Source: Homalodisca vitripennis (Eukaryota; Arthropoda; Insecta; Hemiptera; Cicadellidae). From it: a DNA stretch of 64,000 bases. A model generated the notes under the pieces. The model saw nothing but the letters and a program-made list of their open reading frames with translations. It did not search any database and was not told where the DNA came from. The stretch spans positions 123,701,001 to 123,765,000 of the forward strand of contig NC_060211.1 of assembly GCF_021130785.1 (NCBI RefSeq), written 5' to 3'. Each line of letters begins with the position of its first letter. The stretch's first letter is position 1. Below are positions 45,730-57,881 of this stretch, piece after piece. A program made the translations under genes and the position numbers.

Positions 45730-46870
45730 AAATTGATAACATTGGCAAGGTACTCTAAAAATCACGAAGAAAAAGTTGAACAGTGTTTTTCGTTGAAATA
45801 TATCCAAACATTACAGGATGGCTTGCCCTGTTGAAAACTACAGTAGAATTTAATTATAATATTACACAAATCGAGCTCATAACATTATGTTGAAAACAAA
45901 TACCCTTTTGGATTATAGTGTATTTCGGATAATTATCCCACTTATTTTTAAGCGTTCCTGGATATAAAATTTTCCATTAGTATAGTTTCATAATTTACAT
46001 ATTTAACCCAAATACTCTATAAAAAATTACTTAGACAATTTTAGACCAGCTGGCTTTATTTATTATGTGTGATTGTGTTTATATTTAAAGTTTTCTTATT
46101 ATTAATGGTTTCCTGACCTATTTATTTATTATTTTCAGCAAACCAAGTAACAGTGTATATACATTGCAGTAATATCATTGTAGAGATATAAGTCAATCTA
46201 ATTGATCTAGGATGGAACACTGTTTTATTTGACAAAGCATATAGTGATGTTAACCAACTTTGAAATATTTTAATTTTTGTAACATTGTCGCAGTGGCTTG
46301 ATATAACGTGGGATTATGTGTGCATGGATGTCTTCCAGTGAGAGGTTACAACAGTTAGTACTAGTTAACTCATCGCCAACTGAAATCTAGAATTCTTACT
46401 AAATCCTGAAATCTGAGTGTCCGAGAAATGAATTTAGAGGTTTGGCCTGGTACGTCTCCGAATGGTAAATCAAAATATATTATTTCTTCCCTCAATCGTA
46501 GCCCTTGTTATCCACGTGCAAATTTATGTTCATTGCAAATTAATTAGCATGTGTTACAAACATTTTTTTAGTCTATTACATAATAAACAGCATAACTGTT
46601 GGTTTATATATAAAAATGTGAAATCGAATACAAATTAGAACGACTATAATAATAATTAGAATTTCACAAATTCTTAACGTGGATTCATTAGCAAACTGAT
46701 AAAAGGCGATCGTAAATTGTTAATCTTTGGTGTTTCATCTATACTGTCAAACATGTGTGTATAGATTTGGAAATATGGTATTCATTCACCTAATAAGTTA
46801 GGGCGAGGCAAGGTTTCAGGTTAGAATCGGGACTGCTTTTATTATTTTAGATCCTTTTAGATTAATTTGA
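45730..46870. repeat. Duplicated block D, copy 2
   Basis: Collinear with 17,400-18,560. It contains CCAGTGAGAGGTTACAACAG at 46,335-46,354 and TTAGGGCGAGG at about 46,799. Confidence 0.75.
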
Positions 46871-46928
46871 ATGTAGTGTTGTGATGAAATTGAAATGGAT
46901 GTTATTTGAGTGAGAACAGGCTAGATGT

Positions 46929-47022
46929 GTAATTTACTTTAACCAAATTTCTCTTGTTAAAGTAAATTTTGACCAGAGAGGGCCTTTCAATTTTAACAAG
47001 AGGGCCTTTCGGCCCCACCATC
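46929..47022. repeat. Perfect inverted repeat and duplicated GAGGGCCTTTC
   Basis: ATTTACTTTAAC and GTTAAAGTAAAT face each other across an 18-base loop. Just downstream GAGGGCCTTTC occurs twice, 24 bases apart, the second running into GGCCCC. It may be the end of an unrecognised element. Confidence 0.6.
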
Positions 47023-47289
47023 AATACTTAATACAAAATTACCTTAAAGTTGGTTTCTATTTTAATCTATATCATTTTCCAATAATTTTATTCCGATTTG
47101 TACTGATGTTCTACATTTTGGTAAAAGAATTGAAGGGATTGGATTGTAAATAGTAATAAAATATTTTTTATACATAGTATTAATTCACGCCTTATCTGTT
47201 TATTTCCTTAAGGATAACTTAAAACATGATGGCGTTTAAGTAGAAGAATGCTTTTAGAATAAATAAAATATATATATTTATCTACCGGA

Positions 47290-47660
47290 GAGAGTACGCA
47301 TCTGCATGACAAGAGATTACTGTAAATTCCTAAACTCTCAACGTTTACCTAGTGAAGTTTACAGAATAAATACCATATAACAGCGTATTCTGTTTTCAGA
47401 TTAAGTAAAGTTTACTAATAAATGCAGTCCTAGAAGACTTAGACTAGAAGAGAGCATTTTATAAGACGAGTCTAATGAGATAAAAAAACATTTGAATTTT
47501 GGTTAAATGCAAATCATATAAATAAAGAACCTACTTTCTATGTTTTTGGATTGTACTGTTACAAACTGTACCAAGTCTTGAGTGATGTATAATTATTATC
47601 ATAGGTAATTTTTTAAGTTACCTTAGGATCCAAATATGATAAGAATTCCACGTTTACCTA
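47290..47660 (+). repeat. Duplicated block B, copy 6 (3' part only)
   Basis: TACGCATCTGCATGACAAGA, the ATAACAGCGT segment and GATAAGAATTCCACGTTTAC match the downstream half of block B. The conserved core is absent. Confidence 0.55.
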
Positions 47661-48004
47661 ATATATAACAATAAGACAAGTAAAAATATCTAAAAAATTT
47701 GGACTGTATACACCGGATGAAGGCGTCATTTTAACATTTTTTTAAAGAATCTAACAATGAAATGTATAGATTACTTAATGCTATGGAATCCCTCTTTGTA
47801 TTAAATTCAATAAAGTGATTTTATTCTAGAGTTGATTAAATGTAGTGACAGAACAGCTTTTATTGCTATATAATCTTCCTTATATTAAGATGTTGTTTTG
47901 AAACATTCAAGATTATCATTAAAAGGCTGAAGGAAGAGACGCCCCGGGGAGAGCACTTGTTCCGATTAAGTGGAAGTTTGTTAAAGTTATAGTGATACAA
48001 GTTT

Positions 48005-48028
48005 CTTTGGACACACACACACACACAC
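48005..48028. repeat. (CA)n microsatellite
   Basis: A short ACAC tract after TTTGG. Confidence 0.9.
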
Positions 48029-48469
48029 AAATGTATAATAATATATATAATTTATTCTAAAACCTTACAATTAGAAAATTTTCTAATGGTTAATTGTTTT
48101 CTATTTAAGACATTCGTTGGACGTTTCAAAGAATTTAAGTTATGAAAATTATATTTTTTCCAGCCTGATGTTTTTTATTGTTAAAATATGTTCATACTTT
48201 TTGATTTAATGCATATTTGCTAGTTTTCTACTGTTTTTATTTCCAGTTCCACCTACGTTTATATATAATTAAATATAGTAAAATATATAGTAAAAAATTT
48301 ATATTTAACATTAGTTTTAACGTTTATCAGAATCTCAAATCAAAAATTAAACTATAGATTTCTAAATGTTTGTAAAAATGATAAAACAATTAATTAATAT
48401 GAAATGAAATAGGTCTAACACAAAAACTTTTATTTTTATGAAGTATGCTGATACAAATATATAGCTTGT

Positions 48470-48640
48470 ATAGAAGCACTAATAGGCTTTATACTTTGAG
48501 AATAACCATTGTAACCATTTGCGTCTAACCTAAATGGTATTTTATTAGTAACGCCCAGAATACAAACAATGACAATATAACCCTCAAATTGTGACAAAAA
48601 GTGATTTATCCGTTGTTTTGTTAAAGATGTTTAATGTTTA
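48470..48640. repeat. Duplicated block E, copy 3
   Basis: GAATAACCATTGTAACC (48,500), ACGCCCAGAATACAAAC and CTCAAATTGTGACAAA align with block E at 37.3 kb. It lies after block B copy 6, the same B-E order as at 36-37.5 kb. Confidence 0.65.
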
Positions 48641-49604
48641 GTAAGCTTAAGATAAACATTACTGGCTTCCATAACAAAATAAAAACTCGTAAATACAAAC
48701 TTGGGGGGGGGGGATTCACGCTGCAGAAAAGCGACAAGAAGACACATATATTCTGCTCACGGGGTTATGAGATTAATTGATCCTTCATAATACCTAAATA
48801 TGATGGATGGCTCAAACACTATCATGGTTCTTGAGAGATCTAGACTTCTTAGTACATATCTTAACCTTTATTTGTTACTGTGGCAGGGGCGCGGCTCCAG
48901 AAATGACTTCTCGGTGGTGGGGGGTGGGCAAAACCGTGCAGGATTGCCCTACTTACATGGGCAATAAAAACCCAAAAAAATTCGTGAAATGAGAAAACAG
49001 GGAATGTGGAAGTTGTTTACACGAAACGAAGAAACATGAGGGCAAATTAATGGATACAGTGCAATAAGAGAATATTTTAATTCCATGAACAATTTCCTAA
49101 AAACATAACATAATCGAATTTCCAATTTCTACTTACTACATCTGTCAAGCCTTAATTAATCCAAAGCAAATTCCTAGCCGATGCTTACCACCCTCTCCGT
49201 CTTAGCAAATCTATCTATTACTTTTTCAATATCTACATTAACATCACTGTGTCACTCGCGTGATCAGCAACATCACAGTCACCAATTGACAATCGTGATC
49301 ACGTCACGAACTTACCAAGTGTCGCAGTTGAGGTGGTTAACACAGCAATATCAAGACCACCTATGGCCAAGAGGCCCTAAAATTCCAGTGAGAAAAAATA
49401 TTAAAGGGAGCCCAAAATCTCAAAAACAATAAGAGACACTAGCTCACAAAATATCGCTTCTCTGCACAACGCATCTCTTTCCAAAAGAAAAAGTTGGGAA
49501 TTCCTTGAATTTGGTCCTCAACCTCTAGAACAGAAGAACCTTTAAAGTTTTCACGGAATGTTTTTAACTATCATTTAAATGTGTGCTTGTCCTCAAAAAT
49601 CAAT

Positions 49605-49630
49605 AAAAAAAAAAAAAAAAAAAAAAAAAA
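49605..49630. repeat. 26-base poly(A) run
   Basis: A pure A run preceded by AATCAAT. It may mark the 3' tail of another short insertion or the left junction of the nested LINE. Confidence 0.9.
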
Positions 49631-49639
49631 TTTAAATGT

Positions 49640-52064
49640 TGTCACCCAAAAGGAACTAACACTAAATGGATCAACTAAAGGAATTTTTGGTTTTCGAGAG
49701 AGGAAAAATTAAAAATGTTTCTCTCCGAAATTCAGAAAAACCACTTCCAAATGGAAGATTTTAAATATTTGTTTATCCCTGAAAGTTACAAAAGAGATTT
49801 ACATAAAGGTGATCCAAGTCCCGCGAAAGCATAATGAGGTCTCAAAATGCATCACCTCGCTCAAAAAATATTTCTTAAAAAACCAGTTTGGGGCATCATA
49901 AACAATAAAAACAAAATCACAGAAAAACAAATCAAAATTTAAAAACTTGGGGGATAGAGGCTTAGTGGAGGATGCGACACTGAGGTTTGCGAACGAGTTT
50001 GAACAGAGTTTAACGCCATCTGTTGCTTGTGAGCAAAATCCTTTGTCCACCACCTCCTCAAGTAAACCCCACGCGTATACATGGACCGAGGTTATCCTCA
50101 TTGTCACCTGGCTCCTGTAGTTGAGGAAGAGATCGTGAAAAACATACTCAGCAAGTCTTCCCAACCCAAAAAAACGAAACGACATTAATTTGATGTCGGG
50201 CGTAGTGCTTATAAAGAAATGCTCCAAGTGCATATTGGCCCAAGCCAAACATAGTCCAATTTAATAAATCATCCATTGAAGAAGTAGTTTTTTCCCTCGC
50301 TCCTAAAAAATTTGCAAAGGTGATGAGCCCAATTTATCCAAAAAAGACGACCCATGCTCTTGCAAATATATTATCGTGCCTGTCTCTAGTTTGCCCTGTT
50401 CGAAGCAAAATTGTTTGAAAAAAATCTATTTAACAAAAGAATGACTTCAGTTTTTTGAATAATCACAACCTTCTTTCCTGAACACCAAATTCGGTTTTGT
50501 CAGAAGGGGACAAGATTCCGACAATTGATGGCAATTGTGAGTCTTGTTGAAATGGTAGTAGAGGGATTATAGAAAGTTCGAAATCTCACTTTAAGTGTAT
50601 CTTTCCTCACGTAACTTAACTAAAAGCATTCGACTGTGGTCGACTCCACGTGAAGCTTCTTGAACAAACTTGAATCCCATGGCATCAGAGGCGATGCCCT
50701 CTATCGAGTGGCTTTAGTGCTCATTTCTAAGCCGCAGAAAACAGCTTGTTTCAACATCTCAAACAAATTTTCCGAAGCCGTTTGCAGCTGAGAATATGGA
50801 GTCTCCTGCAAGGATCAATTCTCAGCTCACAATTCCTTTTTCTCATCTATGTCCAATGACATAGACTCATCACTACTGCACGGGGAAAACTTGTTGCAGT
50901 ATGCTGAATGACACAACACTTTTGTTTTACCAGCAAATCACAAAATGATTCAATGGAACAACAAAAGCTTACTCAGACGGTCAACAGTTGTGTCCAGGCA
51001 CTTTCAATAGCCTCAACCCTCAAAGCAAAATCTTCAAAGTCAAACGCCCTGACTTTCGCACCCTGACGAGCAGGAAATCTCACAATGAACGGTGGGCAGC
51101 CGTATTATTGGGAAGACGACAGTGCTGGATGAAGACCGAATGTTCAAAGTTTCTGGGAATATTCCTTGATCGATAGATTGACCTTGGGAAATGCTCACAT
51201 TGACCACGTTTTTTGTTCCAGACTGGTCCTCAGGCCATTTTATGTCTTGAGATCTTTAGAGCCAAGTAACTGCCCTTACTCAGGAGTAACTGATGTGACG
51301 GCGTATTATGCTTGATCTACCCCCACCTCACTTACGGTCCTGGTGTTTATGGGGAGCCTGCGCAACACAACCATTTCTTCCGAGCAATTCAAAAATTCAG
51401 AAGCAAGCGATTCCGCATAATCGCAAAATTGAGAAATTCCGTAGAATCGTGCAAAGAAGCCATTCAAAACGTTGCAACTGTTGACTCTGCCCTTGTCTCC
51501 TACATTCTTGAGACACAGCCTGCATTTTGTTTGTCCAATAGATGGTGGCAATTATAACCCCGGGGCTCGTGAACATAACACTAGTATGAGACAAAGTAGT
51601 CCAAGAGGATGCCTACCGAACTGGAAGACACATGACAGGTGGTTTACGAACACGCTTGCCCTCCCAGGCGAGGTATTCGGCTTTCATCAACAAGTTGGCC
51701 AAGATCAGTTTAAAGAAATGGCCCCCAACGCCTAAGGTTGTTAAAAACTCGTTTTTAAGACGCTTTTTTTAGTGTCGCAAGCATTTTACAGTGCTGACGA
51801 GTTTTATGGCATTCCGACTGGGTGACCGCCACAATTAGCAACCACTGACTACCTGGCGCATGGAAATTGGGAATATTTGGCTGGATGAATGTGGAGTTGG
51901 CTGAAAATTTGTACGTTTGAATGTGGTTTGAGGCGATTGGTGAAAGTTTTAAAAATTTTAGATATTTAATTTTAGAATATCTTGACTAGTTGCTATAACA
52001 TAGTGATTATGTCCCTGGCAAATAAAAATTGATTTTGAACATTTTATGATTTTGATTTTGATCT
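49640..52064 (+). mobile_element. Decayed non-LTR retrotransposon nested in the hAT
   Basis: On the plus strand, in changing frames: VEEEIVKNILSKSSQPKK near 50,120 (upstream RT region); a KAFDCVDS motif near 50,620-50,645; GSILSSQFLFLIYV near 50,812-50,855, followed by LLQYA and DDTTL-like text (the YADD box) near 50,893-50,920; LIYPHLTYGPGVYG near 51,310-51,350; and a C-terminal TRY-like and KNSFLRRF segment to about 51,770. It ends with ATTTTGATTTTGATCT (52,046-52,062), a LINE-type tandem tail. The 5' limit is uncertain; it lies between 49,440 and 49,650. The 149-codon minus-strand frame at 49,799-50,248 is antisense to this element and not a gene. Confidence 0.75.
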
Positions 52065-54414
52065 GTGCGTAAGCAAGACGCCAATCCTTTAAGCGGTTCT
52101 TGGCGGCAATTGTGCTTCTTAGCCACGCTCCCTTTAAGAAGCCGCATCAATCCTGAAAAATTGACTTCCTTTCTGGGTTTGCGTAGCTCACAAAAGGGAG
52201 GAGTATGTCAAAATAACTAAAGAGGTGGTTTAATTTAACTGGTATGCCTCCTTATCGCAAGATTGAAGAACATCTGCAGATGACTTTGACTTTGGTAAAG
52301 ATTGATTTGGTATCCCCTCTCGACCACGTTACTGTACCCATAATTCCCAATTCGGCGCTGAGGGCTGCAGTTGTGCATTTCTAGGACTACTGCAAGGCAA
52401 CAATGAAAAAAAATGAGTCTAACAAGAAACTGTGTGGCTTTTTGTTTAAGGTCCAAGTCATCTGCAGAAACTTAGCATTACTTCTCTGGTAGAAGTCCAA
52501 GGTAAATTGAATACTTTGTATTACTTCGGGTGGAAATCGGGTCTTTAAGGTCACATCACAATGAAGTCAAGGAGAGGATTGAAGAACGGGCCTATAGAAC
52601 GGAAGTACTCTTGCGGTGAGGTCCGTTGAATAGTTTTATCTCTCGGAATCCTTTGAACGGATACATCTTCTTGTAATTCGTGAATGACCGACATCAAGAA
52701 TTTTGGTCATAGTCTTCGATTTTCTTTCCAGATAGCCTTTGAAAGTGCTCAACATTATTCCTCACGGCGCGAAGACAAAAACCGTACACAATGGGTTAGA
52801 TATTTCTGACTTTCGCTAAACGTCCAAAGTGAGTTGATGACTTCTGTAGACAGTTTACATGTAGCAGGCAAGGTGGCCGCGAGAACATCACTAAGACAGA
52901 AAACATCCACAAGGAAAAAGTGGGTCTGTCAACCGCTGCGCGGAGCTTGGACAGCCATACTAGATGAAACGTATCGGCCCAATTCGCTGATTTCATCAAT
53001 CCAAGACTCTAATAACTTTAGGCAAATCCACTGTGTAACTGGTAGAACACCAATCATGGCGGCTCAATCCAACCTTGTCCTTCGCCAAAGACCTGACAAG
53101 ATTTGATGACCCAGCTTAGTTTTTTCAAAACCGTATTTCTCTGTAGGAGAGTCCATCAAAAAAAGTCCCACACAGCTCTTCATCGTTCCGATGGCATATT
53201 ACTAATGCTGATAACTTGATTTTGACTTCGTAAAGGTGAACAAGTTTAATTTGTGACAGAAGCAAGGGAGTGCGAAGGGCGTTTCTCGCATACATCTGTA
53301 TCTCATGCCACACCGCACCCTTCAACTCTAGAAACCATTACAGAGCAGTTATCTGACATCAATTCCAATGCATTTTGTCCAAGGTTCAGTCGTAGCTTCT
53401 GCAGCATGCGTAAAACGATAAGCCCTAATTGCTTCCTCCTGTTAACTTTTGTTTCAGGTTAGCAGGTTCTCTTCGTTCTTCTTCCTGTTCAGTCATCCTG
53501 TTTCTGCTTCATATCTGTTTTTTCTCTGTTTCTAAAATGGCGTCAAAGTGTGTCAATGAATCCTTTACCTTAAGCTTTCCGTGGACCTGCCCGTGTCAAC
53601 ATGTAACGTATCTGAATGACTAGACTCAATTGAGATTTGTGTGATATGTCCGTAGTATTTCATCGAACATTATTGCAAAATACTCTGCTGCAAACGTATC
53701 TTTTTGTAAAATACTTTCAAAGAATTTTCATCACGCAAATGCAAATTAATAATGGCCATTTTGAGTATATCTTCCCCACGTACGTTGCCCGGGCAGATGA
53801 AGTCATCAGATGTCGCTTGAGTCTCTCAATCACCTGATTTGTCGTCCATTAAACCAAAGTACGTCTCTAAAGTTTTCCCTGATTGCATACAGCACCTGTT
53901 GACCATTTTTCGAAATAGTTCATCTTTTTCATGGATACAGTTCCACCCGTCCATCTCTATGACCCTCCGAAAAGTTCTAAAACCCTGACCCTTGCCGCCC
54001 AAGAAACATTGCCAGAGCCCTGATGAATTGGTTTTCCAGCCGCTCTCTATTGCAGTTTGTTTTCATCGACGCGTTGCTGATTTATTCCGGCTTGCAACTT
54101 GAAGTTCCGGCTTAAGTGGTAAATTAGCATGAATTCTTTGCCAGCTCAACAGCTTCTTTTGAGTTATTTCAAGAGCTTTCCATGGCAATCTAAAGTTGAC
54201 CATCCATACCCACCATTTTCTTGAAATTAGTAAGTGGGTTCACTCACAAGTTTATGCGCCAAGCCTCATAAGTCCTTATTATGACCTCCTGCTTTACCGC
54301 TCACTGAAAACAAGGCGCAGTACTTTGCAGTAACAGACCTCTATCACGATAGAAAGAACAAAGCCATGAACGATATTTATCTAAGTGCCCTTCGGTTCAA
54401 ATATCTTTATACTT

Positions 54415-54715
54415 TTTCTTGGGGAGGGCGGCGTCCTTCTTGGAGGCGGGCGCGACGCGACGGCCGCGGCAACCAACAGCAGAAGTTGTCTCGTGTCAAG
54501 CCAAGCCAGCTAGCCAGCCCCGCAAGCGCGCGCGCGCCGCTATGGCCGCACGACCGCCGCGACCGCCCGACCCGCCACGCAGCTTTGGCGCTCGCTCCTG
54601 TTTCTAGGTCCTGAAGTCCCTTCGCGTAAAAATGCCTACTTTTTTGCCATCCGAGCCTGATTCTCCGGGGGGGGGGCAAAAGCCCCGTGGCCCCCCCTGG
54701 AGCCGCGCCTGTACT
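54415..54715 (-). promoter_or_regulatory. CpG-rich subterminal region of the hAT (likely transposase 5' region)
   Basis: Dense in CG dinucleotides and G/C runs (GGCGGGCGCGACGCGACGGC; GCGCGCGCGCCGC; GACCGCCGCGACCGCCCGAC), in sharp contrast to the AT-rich window. It lies upstream of the minus-strand transposase and includes the right TIR. Long frames on both strands here follow from the lack of AT-rich stop codons. Confidence 0.6.
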
Positions 54716-54719
54716 GTGG

Positions 54720-57700
54720 GCACTGAAAGTGTGATTACTAGAATACCTTACACTAAATACATATTATTGCAGTTTGGAAATATATTTTATATTTTCATTA
54801 TTTAATTAAGACAGCAAGATAAAGAAGCCTATTTCCTACAGTCTTATATAAAGACTTATATGTTTATACTAAATATTCAGTCTACTGTAAGTATGAGCGT
54901 TACAATATACGATAACAAGTAATGCAACATTGCTAGATCTTAATTTACCAATATCGCTAAGGACCGTGACTACAGTGTATTAATACACATACACGTGTAG
55001 TGTACATTAATATTTATAACTAAATTGCTTATGCGTAACTTTGATCTGAAAATTGCACAATATAGTTTAATTACATGCAAGTGATCCAGTTCACTGTAAC
55101 TCATGCTTCCCGCGTGAACTGATTGTATACCGATCTGTGGATGAAGATGTGGTGTTTGTTTTGTACTGTTGGACAAAGTCCTTTGCAATATGCAGAGCAA
55201 TTCATTCACTAGTTCAAAACATTCCATAATACCGTCTTTAAAATTTAAACAACAAAATCTAAGAGTAAGGAAACAATTATAACATTTCGATTTACCAGTT
55301 TGAAGAGTTTCGATGGAACCTGCTGTAGCTTGAAAATAAAGTTTTTAGTTGACATCTCATTTATAATGAACTAGCGAGTACCCTTCTTTCACAGTAATTC
55401 AATCACAAATTTACATTAGGCCAAGCTTCTACAACTAAATTTTCAAGATTTTAATACCCCGCAATCAGTTTTCATGGAGACGACGATGTGTATTGTTAGG
55501 TGAAATATAATTATTTCTTTGACAAATCATACTGACAGTTGTATCTCAGAGATTTGAATACACTGTTACTTATTGGTACTTAGGTACTCAAAAGATCAAA
55601 TAGCAGAGGATCTATTCGTCCGTATGTCTATCTGGGTAATAACACTTGACAATAAGGTCGTAGAGACTTGAAAGAAGGACGTGTGTTCCTCTTATTCCCA
55701 GGTAGAACTCACTTAGTTTTGGGGTAAAAAGACCAAAAGGGCTGTCAATCCGTATTAATTGCTTTAGCGGTGTATTCAAAACCAACGGAATATCCTTTTT
55801 TCTTGTTTTATAGATTTAATCGTAAGCCTTTCCATCATGGAAGAAACTAAATTCGATAAAACTTTCATTGATAGTGTTCACCAGGCCTGGGCCACAACAT
55901 CCACTTGAATACTGTCGTCGATTAGCGTTTGCATCAGATAAGGCAAAAATCATAATTTCTATTAAAAGAGTTACCTGACTGAGTAAGGTACCTTAAAAAA
56001 CTTTCTGAGGTAACCAAATATTACGCAATTCAGCACGGCAGGTACATTGTTATGTATTGTGTAAGAGCCAAGTAACCTACACCACTCAACGTGTCGCATA
56101 ACACATTACGCTGTGGTTACATGCAACATTTCAAGTCTACAGACAGCTAAAAATATTTTTTTTTATTATTCCTTGGCGCACGTAGGAGAAACCATGTCAT
56201 TCTACTGAATGCTGGACCGCAGCACCGTTTATAAAATAGGTCCATGATTGATCATTGACGTAAGTGTAGAAGTTAAAGTTTCATGATAAATTTCAAGTCT
56301 ATAAATTAGTTCTTGTTTGAAATATTATGCGGGCAGACATATATTATTGGGACATACAGACATACTCATTTTGAGTTCAATTGAAGATTAAAGTTCAGTT
56401 GAATCCTATTGGAGCATTACAGAATAACAGGACTCTGGAGAATCATGTTTACGTATCTCTTAGACACAGAATAGTGGCGTTTCTCATTTACGAAATAATG
56501 AAATGTGATACTAGTAAGTACCAGTGATGGAGGCTGGGCTGAACCTCTTCATTCATTGTCTAGACTCTGAGCCATTGTCTTCTAGAGTACTGATCTGTTC
56601 TTGAAAGTACGAGGTTCTCAGCCTTAATAATCTGAGGTTGTTTACACTCTTGGCATTTGAGTGGAGCCTAACATTGCTGATACCGTCTTGTCCGATACAT
56701 CAGCTGTTCTGATTACAAGAGGTTGATTATTGATTTCAATCGATTTGAACGACCATGCCACATCCATTCTGATTAGCCGCCTCACTATGTTATCAGTAGA
56801 AACTGTATAGTTTACTGCCGTGCATACGAATTGTATTTACTGGATTGTACACAACTGTACTCAGTTAAATTGCAAGGAGAGGCATACCTTTTAATTATTT
56901 GTCTTAAGGAATTTAAATAATTATGATTAAGAACAATATTTTCTTAACATAATAAAACAGCTTTATGAATTTAATGGTGTTACCTCCTGAAAATATAATT
57001 TATAAAATTGTATAAACATTTTTATCTTGCGCAGTTTTTATTTAGGGCAGATTACAAATTCTTTAAGTTTACTAGTGTAAAAACTGGTAATTCGCTTGGG
57101 GCAATCACACAAATTTTGTTCTCTTTTTTTATACGTAGGAAATTTGCCTTAAAGGGATGTGAATTTGATCAAAATATATAATTAGAGCTTAAAACAGAGT
57201 ATACAATCTTACATTAATTAGAGTTATTGTCTCAATAATAAAGTTAACGTACGGTGTCCCAATAGGACATTTAACGTGTGAATGACTCGGGTAAGTTTGA
57301 GGTAAGACTCGATATTACAGTCCAGCCTTGTTTTATAACCTCACCTTCTATAGGACGTCACTTTCTTGAAATAAACTAAATATTGATAAACTAATAAAAA
57401 ATTTCATAACTAGAAAAGTAAAAATAAATTAGCAGAATTTAAAGCATATTTGGTGTATGAGGTTTGTACTATCTGGGAATTAATTATGATGGAATATTTA
57501 ATTAATGCCACCAAGATCATAGAACGTGTTTGACAATATTGGAACGTATCATCAAAAATTCCTACTGACATAAGAGTTTCGCTATGTTTTACATTTGATT
57601 ATACAATTTAATTCGATAGAAAGTTATTGTAATTGCTATTTATTTGTTGTAGTACGTTTCCCAATAAATCAGCAGTAGTTGCCACTGAGGAAGGTAAATA

Positions 57701-57879
57701 AACCGGTCCACACGCCATAAGATAAGTAACTGTTATTGGTTTCACTTTAATTACCTAATTTACGCTTAGCACAAACCGAGCCTATCTCACACTAATCGAG
57801 TGTTTATGCAACAGTTGCAAGGTGGTAACGATCAACCACACGCCATCAGCTGATTGTTTATCTTTTCGTGCCTTTGTAT
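54720..57879. other. Unassigned AT-rich DNA
   Basis: No gene recognised. Segments near 55,600-55,760 and 56,240-56,360 (AAGAAGGACGTGTGTTCCTC; GGCAGACATATATTATTGGG; ACATACAGACATACTC) resemble the 3' parts of short retroposed insect repeats, but I cannot place them in a family. Confidence 0.45.
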
Positions 57880-57881
57880 TA

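Larger units (their letters stand above)
49174..54300 (-). pseudogene. hAT transposase, degenerate, split by a LINE
   Basis: Read from right to left in many frames. Near 54,130-54,290 there is TTF-type zinc-finger text (LVSEPT, then FKKMVGMDGQ and KEAVELAKN). Near 52,930-53,060 RWIERH-like text and CLKLLESWIDEISELGRYVS belong to the central transposase. Near 52,750-52,890 RRNNVEHFQRL follows LQKSSTHFGR. At 52,260-52,330 VERGYQINLYQ resembles the YYRINLF motif before the RF segment. The C-terminus SDVNVDIEKVIDRFAKTERV, ending at TAG 49,174-49,176, matches the hAT dimerisation tail. The catalytic Asp/Asp/Glu positions cannot be assigned, and the segment between the RF motif and the tail is largely replaced by the LINE. 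Confidence 0.75.
48884..54711 (-). mobile_element. hAT-superfamily DNA transposon (TTF-finger/Tip100-like), with nested LINE
   Basis: The element is bounded by TIRs CAGGGGCGCGGCTCCAG (left) and CTGGAGCCGCGCCTG (right), inside an exact 8-bp duplication TACTGTGG (48,876-48,883 and 54,712-54,719). Eight-base duplications and CAGNG-type ends are hAT hallmarks. The 5.8-kb interior contains a broken minus-strand transposase and a plus-strand LINE inserted in it. Because the duplication is perfect, the insertion itself is well preserved although the coding part has decayed. The transposase-promoter end (right) is CpG-rich. Confidence 0.92.

Noticed and set aside
49799..50248. 149-codon minus-strand frame
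   Set aside because: It is antisense to the plus-strand LINE, whose RT-upstream text (VEEEIVKNILSK) is in this interval, and it has no domain of its own.
51306..51735. Several overlapping 65-87-codon frames on both strands
   Set aside because: The plus-strand ones are fragments of the LINE RT C-terminus and are covered by that feature. The minus-strand ones are antisense shadows.
54366..54679. Overlapping Arg/Ala/Pro-rich frames on both strands
   Set aside because: High GC content removes stop codons. No frame has a motif, and the region is the transposon's subterminal CpG-rich part.
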